From positions 24,164-88,163 of the forward strand of contig NZ_LMSA01000007.1 in the NCBI RefSeq assembly GCF_001427985.1: a stretch of DNA of 64,000 nt, in the 5' to 3' direction. The position numbers were made by a program, and so were the translations under genes. Numbering within the stretch: position 1 is the first letter of the stretch; each line of letters starts with the position of its first letter. The notes below the pieces were generated by a model that worked only from the letters and a program-made list of their open reading frames with translations, did not search any database and was not told where the DNA came from. This stretch comes from Knoellia sp. Soil729. GTDB taxonomy: Bacteria; Actinomycetota; Actinomycetes; Actinomycetales; Dermatophilaceae. Below, one piece after another: positions 46,691 to 56,798 of the stretch.

Positions 46691-47361
46691 CGCTTCTGGC
46701 GGGCACCCGGGCTGAGCATCGACTCGAGGTCCGACTCGCCCTCGATGGTCGTGATGAACAACAGCTCGTCGAGCGGCTCGAGGGCATCGTCGCGACTGGG
46801 CGCGATCGGCGCGCCGCCACGGATGATTCCGGTGAGGACGGTGTCGGGAGGGAAGGTGATGTCGCCAACCCGCTTGCCGGCATACGGACTGCCCTCCGGC
46901 AACGTCATCTCGACCATCGCGGCGCGTCCCTGCTGGAACTCGAAGATGCGCACGAGGTCACCGACCGAGACGGCTTCCTCGATGAGGGCCGTCATGAGGC
47001 GCGGCGTCGAGACGGCGACGTCGACGCCCCAGGCGTCGTCGAACATCCACTCGTTCTTGGGGTTGTTGACCCGCGCCACCGTCCGGGGCACACCGAACTC
47101 CGTCTTGGCCAGCAGGGAGACCACGAGGTTGGCCTTGTCGTCCCCGGTCGCGGCCACGACGACGTCGCAGTCGGCGACCCCGGCCTCGGTCAGCGCGCTG
47201 AGCTCGCAGGCGTCGGCCTGGAGCCATGCGGCCTCGGGAACCTTGGCCACGCGCTCACCGTCGGCGTCACGGTCGATGAGCAGGAGCTGGTGACCGTTGC
47301 GGATGAGCTCGTGGGCGATGGAGCGCCCGACGCTTCCCGCTCCGGCGATGACGACGCGCAT
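46675..47361 (-). CDS. ceoC: TrkA/RCK potassium-uptake regulatory protein (CeoC-like)
   Basis: A 228-residue cytosolic protein with a TrkA-N Rossmann domain (MRVVIAGAGSVGRSIAHELIRNGHQLLLIDRD; NAD(H) site GxGxxG) and a TrkA-C domain (AMVEMTLPEGSPYAGKRVGDITFPPDTVLTGIIRGG). Such RCK proteins gate K+ transporters by binding NAD(H), ATP or c-di-AMP. It is 15 nt downstream of ceoB, forming a pair, and next to the KimA-like permease. Pairing with that permease is inferred from this order, conserved in M. tuberculosis (Rv2692-Rv2690c). The stop lies inside the DUF3159 3' end. Confidence 0.92.
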   Translation of the reverse strand: MRVVIAGAGSVGRSIAHELIRNGHQLLLIDRDADGERVAKVPEAAWLQADACELSALTEAGVADCDVVVAATGDDKANLVVSLLAKTEFGVPRTVARVNNPKNEWMFDDAWGVDVAVSTPRLMTALIEEAVSVGDLVRIFEFQQGRAAMVEMTLPEGSPYAGKRVGDITFPPDTVLTGIIRGGAPIAPSRDDALEPLDELLFITTIEGESDLESMLSPGARQKRQLAD

Positions 47362-47376
47362 GCTGGGTCCTTGCTG

Positions 47377-48039
47377 TCAGTGCGCCGGGGGAGCGGCGTC
47401 GAGGATGCGCTCGGCCTCGGCGAGGCGAGCACGGTCGAGGGCGAAGTGGACGAGGTCACCGTCCTGGTGCACGGTCTCCGCGGTGGGGACGAGGCCCTCG
47501 CCGAGGCGGGTGACGAAGGCGACCCGTCCGCCCACGACCTGCTCGATGTCGAACACGCGGCGACCCACCCACTTGGCGTTGACGGGCATCTCGGCGATGA
47601 CGACCCGACCGCTCGGGTCGCTGAACTCCGGCACGTGGCCCTGGGGGAGAAGCCTGCGGAGGACCTGGTCGCTGGTCCACTTGACGGTCGCGACCGTGGG
47701 GATGCCCAGCCGCTGGTAGATCTCTGCGCGGCCGGGGTCGTAGATGCGTGCCACGACGTTCTCGATGCCGAACTTCTCCCGGGCCACGCGGGCCGCGAGG
47801 ATGTTGGAGTTGTCGCCGCTGGACACCGCGGCGAAGGCGTAGGCGTCCTGGATCCCCGCCTGTCGCAAGGTGTCCCGGTCGAACCCCAGACCCACCACCC
47901 GGCGCCCCTCGAAGGTGCCCCCGAGGCGGCGGAACGCCAGCTCGTCCTGGTCGATGATGGCGACCTCGTGGCCGACCCGCTCCAGGGCTCTGGCCAAGGA
48001 GGCGCCGACGCGGCCGCAGCCCATGATGACGAAATGCAC
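47377..48039 (-). CDS. ceoB: TrkA/RCK potassium-uptake regulatory protein (CeoB-like)
   Basis: A 220-residue RCK protein: Rossmann domain MHFVIMGCGRVGASLARALERVGHEVAIIDQD with the acidic end of strand 2 binding NAD(H) ribose, and a TrkA-C domain (GRVVIAEMPVNAKWVGRRVFDIEQVVGGRVAFVTRLGEG). GTG start 48039 is 6 nt after TAGCGT on the minus strand, so leaderless. It is divergent from the KimA-like permease: the two start codons are only 64 bp apart and may share regulation. Confidence 0.92.
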   Translation of the reverse strand: MHFVIMGCGRVGASLARALERVGHEVAIIDQDELAFRRLGGTFEGRRVVGLGFDRDTLRQAGIQDAYAFAAVSSGDNSNILAARVAREKFGIENVVARIYDPGRAEIYQRLGIPTVATVKWTSDQVLRRLLPQGHVPEFSDPSGRVVIAEMPVNAKWVGRRVFDIEQVVGGRVAFVTRLGEGLVPTAETVHQDGDLVHFALDRARLAEAERILDAAPPAH

Positions 48040-48090
48040 GCTCCGACGCTACACCGGTGAACCTCGGGCGCGATGGGGCGCGCAGGTGCA

Positions 48091-48096
48091 TAGAGT
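48091..48096 (+). promoter_or_regulatory. -10 box TAGAGT for leaderless kimA-like gene
   Basis: TAGAGT is 7 nt before GTG 48104. The consequence is that no leader riboswitch can control this gene, unlike the c-di-AMP-controlled kimA of Bacillus. Confidence 0.5.
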
Positions 48097-48103
48097 GACG
48101 GTC

Positions 48104-50113
48104 GTGAGTTCCTCAGGTCGCGTGGTCAAACGCGTCATCCTCGGTCGGGCCATGCGTTCGGACCGTCTCGGTGAGACCCTCCTCCCCAAGCGCCTCGCCC
48201 TTCCCGTCTTCGCCAGCGACGCCCTCTCGTCGGTGGCCTACGCCCCCGACGAGATCCTGCTGACCCTCGGCCTCGCCGGTGGTGCGTTGGCGGCGACCCA
48301 CTCGTGGCAGATCGCCCTCGGCGTCGTGCTCGTCATGGCCGTCGTCGTCCTCAGCTATCGGCAGAACGTCCACGCCTACCCGTCAGGCGGTGGCGACTAC
48401 GAGGTCGCGAGCGTCAACCTCGGGCCCAAGGCCGGACTCACGGTCGGGAGCGCGCTCCTCGTCGACTACGTCCTCACGGTCGCAGTGTCCGTCTCCTCCG
48501 GCGTGCAGAATGCAGCGTCCGCCTTCACCTTCCTTCGAGGGCACGAGGCCACCGCGGCCGTGGGCCTCGTCGTGCTGCTCACCGCCATGAACCTCCGCGG
48601 GGTGAGGGAGTCGGGCAAGGCGTTCGCCGTGCCCACCTACCTCTTCATGTTCTCGATCATCGGCATGGGCATCGTGGGCTTCTTCCGCGAGGCCGCCGGA
48701 ACCCTCCCGAGTGCCGAGAGCGCGCAGTACGAGCTCGCTCCCGAGCCCGGCATGGGGGCGTTGGGCACTGCCGCCATGGCCTTCCTGCTGCTGCGCGCCT
48801 TCTCGTCCGGCTGCGCCGCGCTGACCGGCGTCGAGGCGATCTCCAACGGGGTGCCCGCGTTCCAGAAGCCCAAGAGCCGCAACGCCGCGACGACCCTGCT
48901 CCTCATGGGCGCCATCTCGGTCACCATGCTCGCGTCGATGGTGGCGCTCGCCCGGTGGACGGGGGTCAAGGTGGCGCAAGACCCGGCGACGCAGCTGCTC
49001 AAGGACGGCCAGCCCGTCGGCGACGGCTACGTGCAGGACACCGTCATGGGCCAAGTCTCCAAGGCGGTCTTCGACGGCTTCCACCCCGGGGTCGTGCTCG
49101 TCTCGATCGTCACCGGTCTCATCCTCATCCTCGCCGCCAACACCGCCTTCAACGGCTTCCCCGTGCTCGGGTCGATCCTCGCGCGCGACGGCTTCCTGCC
49201 GCGCCAGCTCCACACCCGCGGTGACCGGCTCGCCTTCTCCAACGGCATCCTCATCCTCGCCGGGGCGGCAGCCGGGCTCATCGCGCTCTACGACGCCCAG
49301 GTCACCAAGCTCATCCAGCTCTACATCGTGGGTGTCTTCGTCTCGTTCACCCTGAGCCAGGTGGGCATGATCCGGCACTGGAACCGCCACCTCGCGGTCG
49401 AGCGCGACGGCCGCACCCGGGCCCGGATGCACCGCAGCCGGATCATCAACGGAGTCGGCGCGGTGATGTCGGGGCTCGTCCTGCTCGTCGTGCTCGCGAC
49501 GAAGTTCCTGCACGGCGCGGGCTACGCCATCGCCGCCATGATCGTCCTGTATGCCGTCATGGTCTCGATCCGCAAGCACTACGACCGCGTCCGGGACGAG
49601 CTGCGGGTCGACGAGCGCGACACCCGCCAGCAGCTGCTGCCCTCGCGGGTGCACGCCATCGTGCTCGTGTCCAAGATCCACAAGCCGACGCTGCGCGCCC
49701 TGGCCTACGCACGGGCCACGCGGCCCTCGTTCCTCGAGGCGCTGACCGTCGACGTCGACCCGGACGAGACCAAGGCGCTCCAGGACGAGTGGGACAGGCG
49801 CGACATCCCGGTGCCGCTCAAGGCCCTCGACAGCCCCTACCGCGAGGTGACCCGGCCGATCGTCGACTACGTGAGGTCGATCCGCTCCGGCAACCCCCGC
49901 GACCTCGTCACCGTCTACATCCCCGAGTACGTCCTCGGCCACTGGTGGGAGCAGCTGCTCCACAACCAGAGCGCGCTGCGCCTCAAGGGCCGCCTGCTGT
50001 TCACCCCGGGCGTCATGGTGTCCTCCGTCCCCTGGCAGCTCGCCTCGTCGGAGGGCCTCGAGGACCGCATGGACGGCCCCGTCGCCGGCGACGTGCGCCG
50101 CGGCGAAGGATGA
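48104..50113 (+). CDS. kimA: KimA-like APC-superfamily potassium permease
   Basis: A 669-residue protein: about twelve membrane helices (1-460) plus a cytosolic alpha/beta C-terminal domain (about 480-669). Diagnostic KimA-type stretches are ASDALSSVAYAPDEILLTLG, LSYRQNVHAYPSGGGDYEVA, GCAALTGVEAISNGVPAFQK, RNAATTLLLMG, LAANTAFNGFPVLGSILARD and RGDRLAFSNGI, which closely follow B. subtilis KimA, a K+/H+ symporter. M. tuberculosis has the relative Rv2690c beside ceoB/ceoC. K+ transport is therefore likely but inferred; amino acid permease is the usual annotation. The next gene overlaps its stop by ATGA. Confidence 0.85.
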   Translation: MSSSGRVVKRVILGRAMRSDRLGETLLPKRLALPVFASDALSSVAYAPDEILLTLGLAGGALAATHSWQIALGVVLVMAVVVLSYRQNVHAYPSGGGDYEVASVNLGPKAGLTVGSALLVDYVLTVAVSVSSGVQNAASAFTFLRGHEATAAVGLVVLLTAMNLRGVRESGKAFAVPTYLFMFSIIGMGIVGFFREAAGTLPSAESAQYELAPEPGMGALGTAAMAFLLLRAFSSGCAALTGVEAISNGVPAFQKPKSRNAATTLLLMGAISVTMLASMVALARWTGVKVAQDPATQLLKDGQPVGDGYVQDTVMGQVSKAVFDGFHPGVVLVSIVTGLILILAANTAFNGFPVLGSILARDGFLPRQLHTRGDRLAFSNGILILAGAAAGLIALYDAQVTKLIQLYIVGVFVSFTLSQVGMIRHWNRHLAVERDGRTRARMHRSRIINGVGAVMSGLVLLVVLATKFLHGAGYAIAAMIVLYAVMVSIRKHYDRVRDELRVDERDTRQQLLPSRVHAIVLVSKIHKPTLRALAYARATRPSFLEALTVDVDPDETKALQDEWDRRDIPVPLKALDSPYREVTRPIVDYVRSIRSGNPRDLVTVYIPEYVLGHWWEQLLHNQSALRLKGRLLFTPGVMVSSVPWQLASSEGLEDRMDGPVAGDVRRGEG

Positions 50114-51426
50114 GCCAGGAACCCGGGACCCCTTCGACCGCGGAGCTCGTTGCCGGGTCGGAGGTCGTCGTCGACGCCGGTCCGATCGCGCACGGTGGCT
50201 TCGTCGTCGCCCGGCACGAGGGCCGGGTCCTCTTCGTCCGCCACGCGCTGCCGGGGGAGCAGGTGCGGGTCCGTGTCACCGAGGGCGCTGCCGGCGACCG
50301 GTTCCTGCGCGCCGACGCGGTCGAGGTCCTCGCGGCGTCGCCCGACCGCGTGCAGCCACCCTGCCCGTATGCCGGCCCAGGCCTGTGCGGAGGCTGCGAC
50401 TTCCAGCACGTGGACGTGGCTGCCCAGCGCCGCCTCAAGGCGACGGTCGTGGCCGAGCAGCTGCAGCGGCTGGCCCACCTCGAGCGCGACGTGGTTGTCG
50501 AGCCCGTCCCGGGCGACACCCATGGTCTGCGCTGGCGCACCCGCACCGAGTTCGCCGTCGACCCCGCCGGCCGCGCAGGGATGCGTCGTCACCGCAGCCA
50601 CGCCCTCCTGCCCATCGACGACTGCCTCATCGCCAGCGAACGAGTCGTGGGCACCGCTGTGCTGCAGGCGGACTGGGCGGGGGAGAAGGCGGTCGACGTC
50701 GTGGCTCCCAGTGACGGCGACGCCGTGGTCGTACGCATCCCGTCGGACGAGGCGGTCGCACCGGTGGTCACCGAGAACGTTGCGGCACAGTCGCTGTCGA
50801 GAGAGTTCGACGTGAGTGCGCGAGGCTTCTGGCAGGTGCACCCGGGAGCGGCCGCCACGTTCGTCGACGCCGTCATCGCGGGGCTCGACCCGCAGCCGGG
50901 CGAACGCTGCCTCGACCTCTATGCCGGAGTGGGTGTCTTCGCCTCCGCCCTCGCGCAGGCAGTCGGTGAGCGCGGGCAGGTCATCGCCGTGGAGTCCGAC
51001 TCGATCGCTGTCGCCCAGGCTCGCCTCAACGTCGCGTCGACGCCGTGGGTCCGCTACGTCCAGGGCCGCGTCGACCACGTCTTCGGCGTGGAGTCCACCG
51101 GCCGCGTGTCCGGCACGCGCAAGGGCGGCCGTCGTCGCCCCGGACCACGGCGGCCGAGCAGCGACATCCCACCGACCGCCGACCTCGTCGTCCTCGACCC
51201 GCCACGCACCGGCGCGGGCAAGGCCGTGGTCGGGGCTGTCGTCGCCCTCGGTCCGCGAGCCCTCGCCTACGTCGCCTGCGACCCGGCAGCGCTCGCCCGC
51301 GACACGGCATACCTTCTGGAGCGCGGCTACGCGCTCACGTCCCTGCGGGCCTTCGACGCGTTCCCGATGACCCACCACGTCGAATGCGTCGCGGTGTTCA
51401 CCAGGACCGGCCCTGACCTGCCGTGA
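50110..51426 (+). CDS. TRAM-domain class I SAM-dependent RNA (uracil-5) methyltransferase
   Basis: A 438-residue RlmD/TrmA-type enzyme. The TRAM RNA-binding domain is about residues 15-80. A [4Fe-4S] ligand set CPYAGPGLCGGCDFQH plus DDC follows, then a Rossmann fold with CLDLYAGVGVFASALAQ, VVLDPPRTGAGKAVV and YVACDPAALARD containing the nucleophile cysteine, and MTHHVECVAVF at the end with the general base glutamate. It methylates C5 of uridine in rRNA or tRNA; the exact site is unknown. M. tuberculosis orthologue Rv2689c sits in the same place. A stretch of basic residues (GTRKGGRRRPGPRRPSSD, about 335-355) is an inserted loop. Confidence 0.9.
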   Translation: MSQEPGTPSTAELVAGSEVVVDAGPIAHGGFVVARHEGRVLFVRHALPGEQVRVRVTEGAAGDRFLRADAVEVLAASPDRVQPPCPYAGPGLCGGCDFQHVDVAAQRRLKATVVAEQLQRLAHLERDVVVEPVPGDTHGLRWRTRTEFAVDPAGRAGMRRHRSHALLPIDDCLIASERVVGTAVLQADWAGEKAVDVVAPSDGDAVVVRIPSDEAVAPVVTENVAAQSLSREFDVSARGFWQVHPGAAATFVDAVIAGLDPQPGERCLDLYAGVGVFASALAQAVGERGQVIAVESDSIAVAQARLNVASTPWVRYVQGRVDHVFGVESTGRVSGTRKGGRRRPGPRRPSSDIPPTADLVVLDPPRTGAGKAVVGAVVALGPRALAYVACDPAALARDTAYLLERGYALTSLRAFDAFPMTHHVECVAVFTRTGPDLP

Positions 51427-51511
51427 CGCGCTTCGCGGTGAAGTGATCCACCGCCGCCGGCCCGGACCTTGTGTGTCGAGGAGTGGCAACAGCGGCGGAT
51501 AGGGTCTTTCG

Positions 51512-52393
51512 ATGACGTGGGCAATGACAGTGGCCGGTGTCGTGGTGATCCTGCTGGCCTTGCGCGACATCTTTCACACGCTGTGGCACCCCGCAGGGTT
51601 CGGTACCCTCTCACGGTTCATCTTCAGGGGCACGTGGCGGATCACCAAGCTCGCCGGTCGCCAGTCCCGTTCGACCGAGCTGGCAGGGCCGCTGGGGCTT
51701 CTCGCGACGCTCGGCATGTGGGCGGCTCTCTCGGTGCTGGGTTTTGCCCTGGTCTATCTGCCCCGGATGCCGGATGGCTTCTACTTCGGGTCCTCCCTGG
51801 AGCCGACGATGTCGTCGGACATCGTCGCTTCGGTCTACCTGTCGATCGTCGCGGTGGCCACGCTGGGGTTCGGTGACATCCTGCCGGCGACGCCCGTCCT
51901 GAGGGCCGTGGTGCCCTTGGAGGCCTTGGTCGGGTTCGTGCTGCTGACAGCGGGTATTTCGTGGGGCTTGCAGCTGTACCCAGCGCTCATCCGCCGTCGC
52001 GCGCTGGCACGGCGGCTGAGCAGCATGGCTCGATGTGGCGCCGCTGAGGTGGTGGAGAAGGGGGAGGCCGGTATTGCGGTGCAGTACCTGGAAGGCGTGC
52101 GCAGCGAGCTGGCTTCGATCGAGATGGACCTCCTGCAGTACGCGGAGTCCTACTTCTTCCGGGAAGTCCAGTCCGACCTCTCACTGGCCGCCACACTGTC
52201 GTACGTCGTGGACCTGGTCGACTCAGGGGAGAGGTCCTCAGCCTCGGAGGTCCGCAACGCCGCGGCGATGCTCGCCTCGGCCCTCGATGAACTGCTCACT
52301 CTCCTGCGCCGGGAGTACCTCGGTGAGGTGGATGGCCGGGCGGAGACGTTGGCAGCGTTCGCTCGGGACCACGAGCAGCCCACGCTTCGCTGA
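51512..52393 (+). CDS. Two-TM potassium channel-family protein
   Basis: A 293-residue membrane protein. Hydrophobic segments at about 3-20 and 62-84 precede a pore loop with selectivity filter TLGFGD (117-122; GFG replaces the usual GYG), followed by a final helix (VPLEALVGFVLLTAGISWGL) and a helical cytosolic region to residue 293. No RCK domain is recognisable. It probably passes K+, perhaps with altered selectivity. ATG 51512 is 6 nt after TAGGGT, so leaderless. It separates the RNA methyltransferase from acnA, which I would expect adjacent in relatives; codon use is slightly less GC-rich than its neighbours, consistent with a later insertion. Confidence 0.85.
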   Translation: MTWAMTVAGVVVILLALRDIFHTLWHPAGFGTLSRFIFRGTWRITKLAGRQSRSTELAGPLGLLATLGMWAALSVLGFALVYLPRMPDGFYFGSSLEPTMSSDIVASVYLSIVAVATLGFGDILPATPVLRAVVPLEALVGFVLLTAGISWGLQLYPALIRRRALARRLSSMARCGAAEVVEKGEAGIAVQYLEGVRSELASIEMDLLQYAESYFFREVQSDLSLAATLSYVVDLVDSGERSSASEVRNAAAMLASALDELLTLLRREYLGEVDGRAETLAAFARDHEQPTLR

Positions 52394-52579
52394 GCGAAGG
52401 CCCTGGCATGCCTCGGTCGTATGGACCATGACGACCTGAAGGCGGCCCCGGTCGAGTCGGGCACCGCCGTTCCGTTGCCAGAAGTACGCCCGAGGACGGG
52501 TGTGGTGGGTACGCAGGGGAAGGAGAGCCACCGCGACCCGAGGCGGCGTGGGAGGCTGGACATGACGACCCCCCACTAG

Positions 52580-52597
52580 TATCTTGATATCAAGATA
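52580..52597. promoter_or_regulatory. Perfect 18-bp operator-like palindrome upstream of acnA
   Basis: TATCTTGATATCAAGATA is a perfect 18-bp palindrome, AT-rich in a GC-rich genome, 45 nt before the acnA start. It overlaps a GATAAT box (52593-52598), so a bound protein would repress transcription. The regulator is not identified; the sequence does not look like the AcnR site of Corynebacterium. Confidence 0.75.
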
Positions 52598-52642
52598 ATT
52601 GGTGGACCGACACACGCGATGACGCGCGGAAGGAGCAGGCTC

Positions 52643-55465
<2,823 letters not shown>

Positions 55466-55490
55466 TCCCGACTCCGTCGGAAACACACGA

Positions 55491-55524
55491 CGCCGGTATG
55501 CCGTGAGCCCACGGCATACCGGCG
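55491..55524. terminator. Perfect 15-bp stem, 4-nt loop after acnA
   Basis: CGCCGGTATGCCGTG pairs perfectly with CACGGCATACCGGCG around AGCC, 25 nt after the acnA stop. A strong intrinsic-type hairpin without a T tract. It contains the TATGCC hexamer that is frequent in this window. Confidence 0.75.
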
Positions 55525-55640
55525 CCGTGCGTTCGTGGTGCAGCCCAGTCGTTCACACGGGCTGTGCGACAACGGTTTTCGGACCGAGTTGCCCGTGAGG
55601 CGTGGTGCTGAACACAGCTGCGCCGTCCCTCGAAGATAGT

Positions 55641-55663
55641 CATAATTGGGGGGGCCTACGTAG
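55641..55663 (+). promoter_or_regulatory. AT-rich/G7 tract and CTACGTAG palindrome upstream of surface-protein genes
   Basis: CATAATT is followed by seven G and CTACGTAG (55656-55663), 59 nt before the GTG at 55722. The stretch stands out from the surrounding sequence and is a likely promoter or operator. No named regulator is assigned. Confidence 0.4.
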
Positions 55664-55721
55664 TTCTTTCTGGTCGAACTGGCGAGTAGGAATGGAGGAC
55701 GTCCCGGAAGAGGAGTTTGGC

Positions 55722-56711
55722 GTGGGGGTTCATCCGTCGTCCATCAGCCTTCGTAGGCTGATGCTCGGCGCTGCGCTCGTCCTCTTCGGTTTCTTGCTCT
55801 CGTCCTCGACGACAGCAAGCGCGGACGACCTCGGTCTGACGAAGACGTTGGACAAGCTCGTCTCCACCGCGACCGACGTCCAGCCGATCCTCGACCCAGC
55901 AAGGGTGCCGACGGCGATCGTCCAGCAACCGGTCGAGAAGGTTGTGGCGGCAGTCAAGCCCTCCGAGACGGTGACGGCCGTCGTCCAGCCCGTCGACGCG
56001 ATCGTCGAGGCGCCGCTCAAGGTCGTCGACCCCCCTCTGACCCGGCCGGTGAAGGCCGTCGTCGCGGCGACGACCTCGACCGTCAGCAAGTCCACGACAG
56101 TGGTGACGACCACGACCTCGGCAGTGAGCCGCACCCTGAAGCCGCTCCTGACGGGCGGGGAGGACGTCGTCGACCCGGTCGTCGAGGTCGTCGACGCCAT
56201 CGTTCCTGTCGCTGCGCAGCCGTCCTCGGCCGGGCTGCCCGACGTGCTCGAGCCCGCTCAGGGCGTCGCGCCGACGGCTGCCCTCCCCGTCACCGAGCAG
56301 GCGCCGGGTCCCGCCGCCTCGGTGGTCGATCGGGCGCGCACGGAGCGGGCCATCCGGGCCGAACGAGCACTCCCACCGACTCTCGCCCTCCAGCCCAGCG
56401 CCGTGGCGCCCTGGCCCGGCTTCGGCATCAATACGGGCTCAGCCGACGTCACCGCGCGTGCCAACCCCTCACGCACGCCGGTCCACCAGCCGGCGGCTCC
56501 CGCCCCTGAGCACCTGCCCACGCCTGCCCTCCCGGCCGGTGGTGCTGCTCAGGGCTCCGGTGCGCACGGATCGTCCGCGCCTGTCGGCGGCGACCTCGCG
56601 GTGACGCCCGCCACGTTCACGCTCGCTGAGACCTCCTCCGGAGCCCTGCGCGCACGCATGTTCCATCCCAGGCCGGGTCCCGTCGCGGACCCCGGTTCCC
56701 GCCCTGATTGA
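55722..56711 (+). CDS. Secreted Val/Pro/Thr-rich protein of unknown function
   Basis: A 329-residue exported protein. The signal peptide runs MGVHPSSISLRRLMLGAALVLFGFLLSSSTTASA, cleaved before DDLG. The mature part is made of loosely repeated segments built on VxxPV (VQQPVEKVVAAVKP, VVQPVDAIVEAPLKVVDPPLTRPVKAVVA), then a Pro/Ala-rich tail. No sorting signal or membrane anchor is seen at the C-terminus (PRPGPVADPGSRPD). GTG 55722 follows AGGAG with 6 nt spacing; an ATG at 55692 is less well placed. I do not recognise the family. It is 87 bp upstream of the chaplin-like gene; both mature proteins start Ala-Asp-Asp, so they may act together at the surface. Confidence 0.75.
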   Translation: MGVHPSSISLRRLMLGAALVLFGFLLSSSTTASADDLGLTKTLDKLVSTATDVQPILDPARVPTAIVQQPVEKVVAAVKPSETVTAVVQPVDAIVEAPLKVVDPPLTRPVKAVVAATTSTVSKSTTVVTTTTSAVSRTLKPLLTGGEDVVDPVVEVVDAIVPVAAQPSSAGLPDVLEPAQGVAPTAALPVTEQAPGPAASVVDRARTERAIRAERALPPTLALQPSAVAPWPGFGINTGSADVTARANPSRTPVHQPAAPAPEHLPTPALPAGGAAQGSGAHGSSAPVGGDLAVTPATFTLAETSSGALRARMFHPRPGPVADPGSRPD

Positions 56712-56798
56712 TGCCGCTCCGGCGCCGTGCCACGGCGCTGTCCGAGCTGTGCCCGCAACCGCGGGCTCGCACGCATCAACCACGCAAGGGGAACAGCT

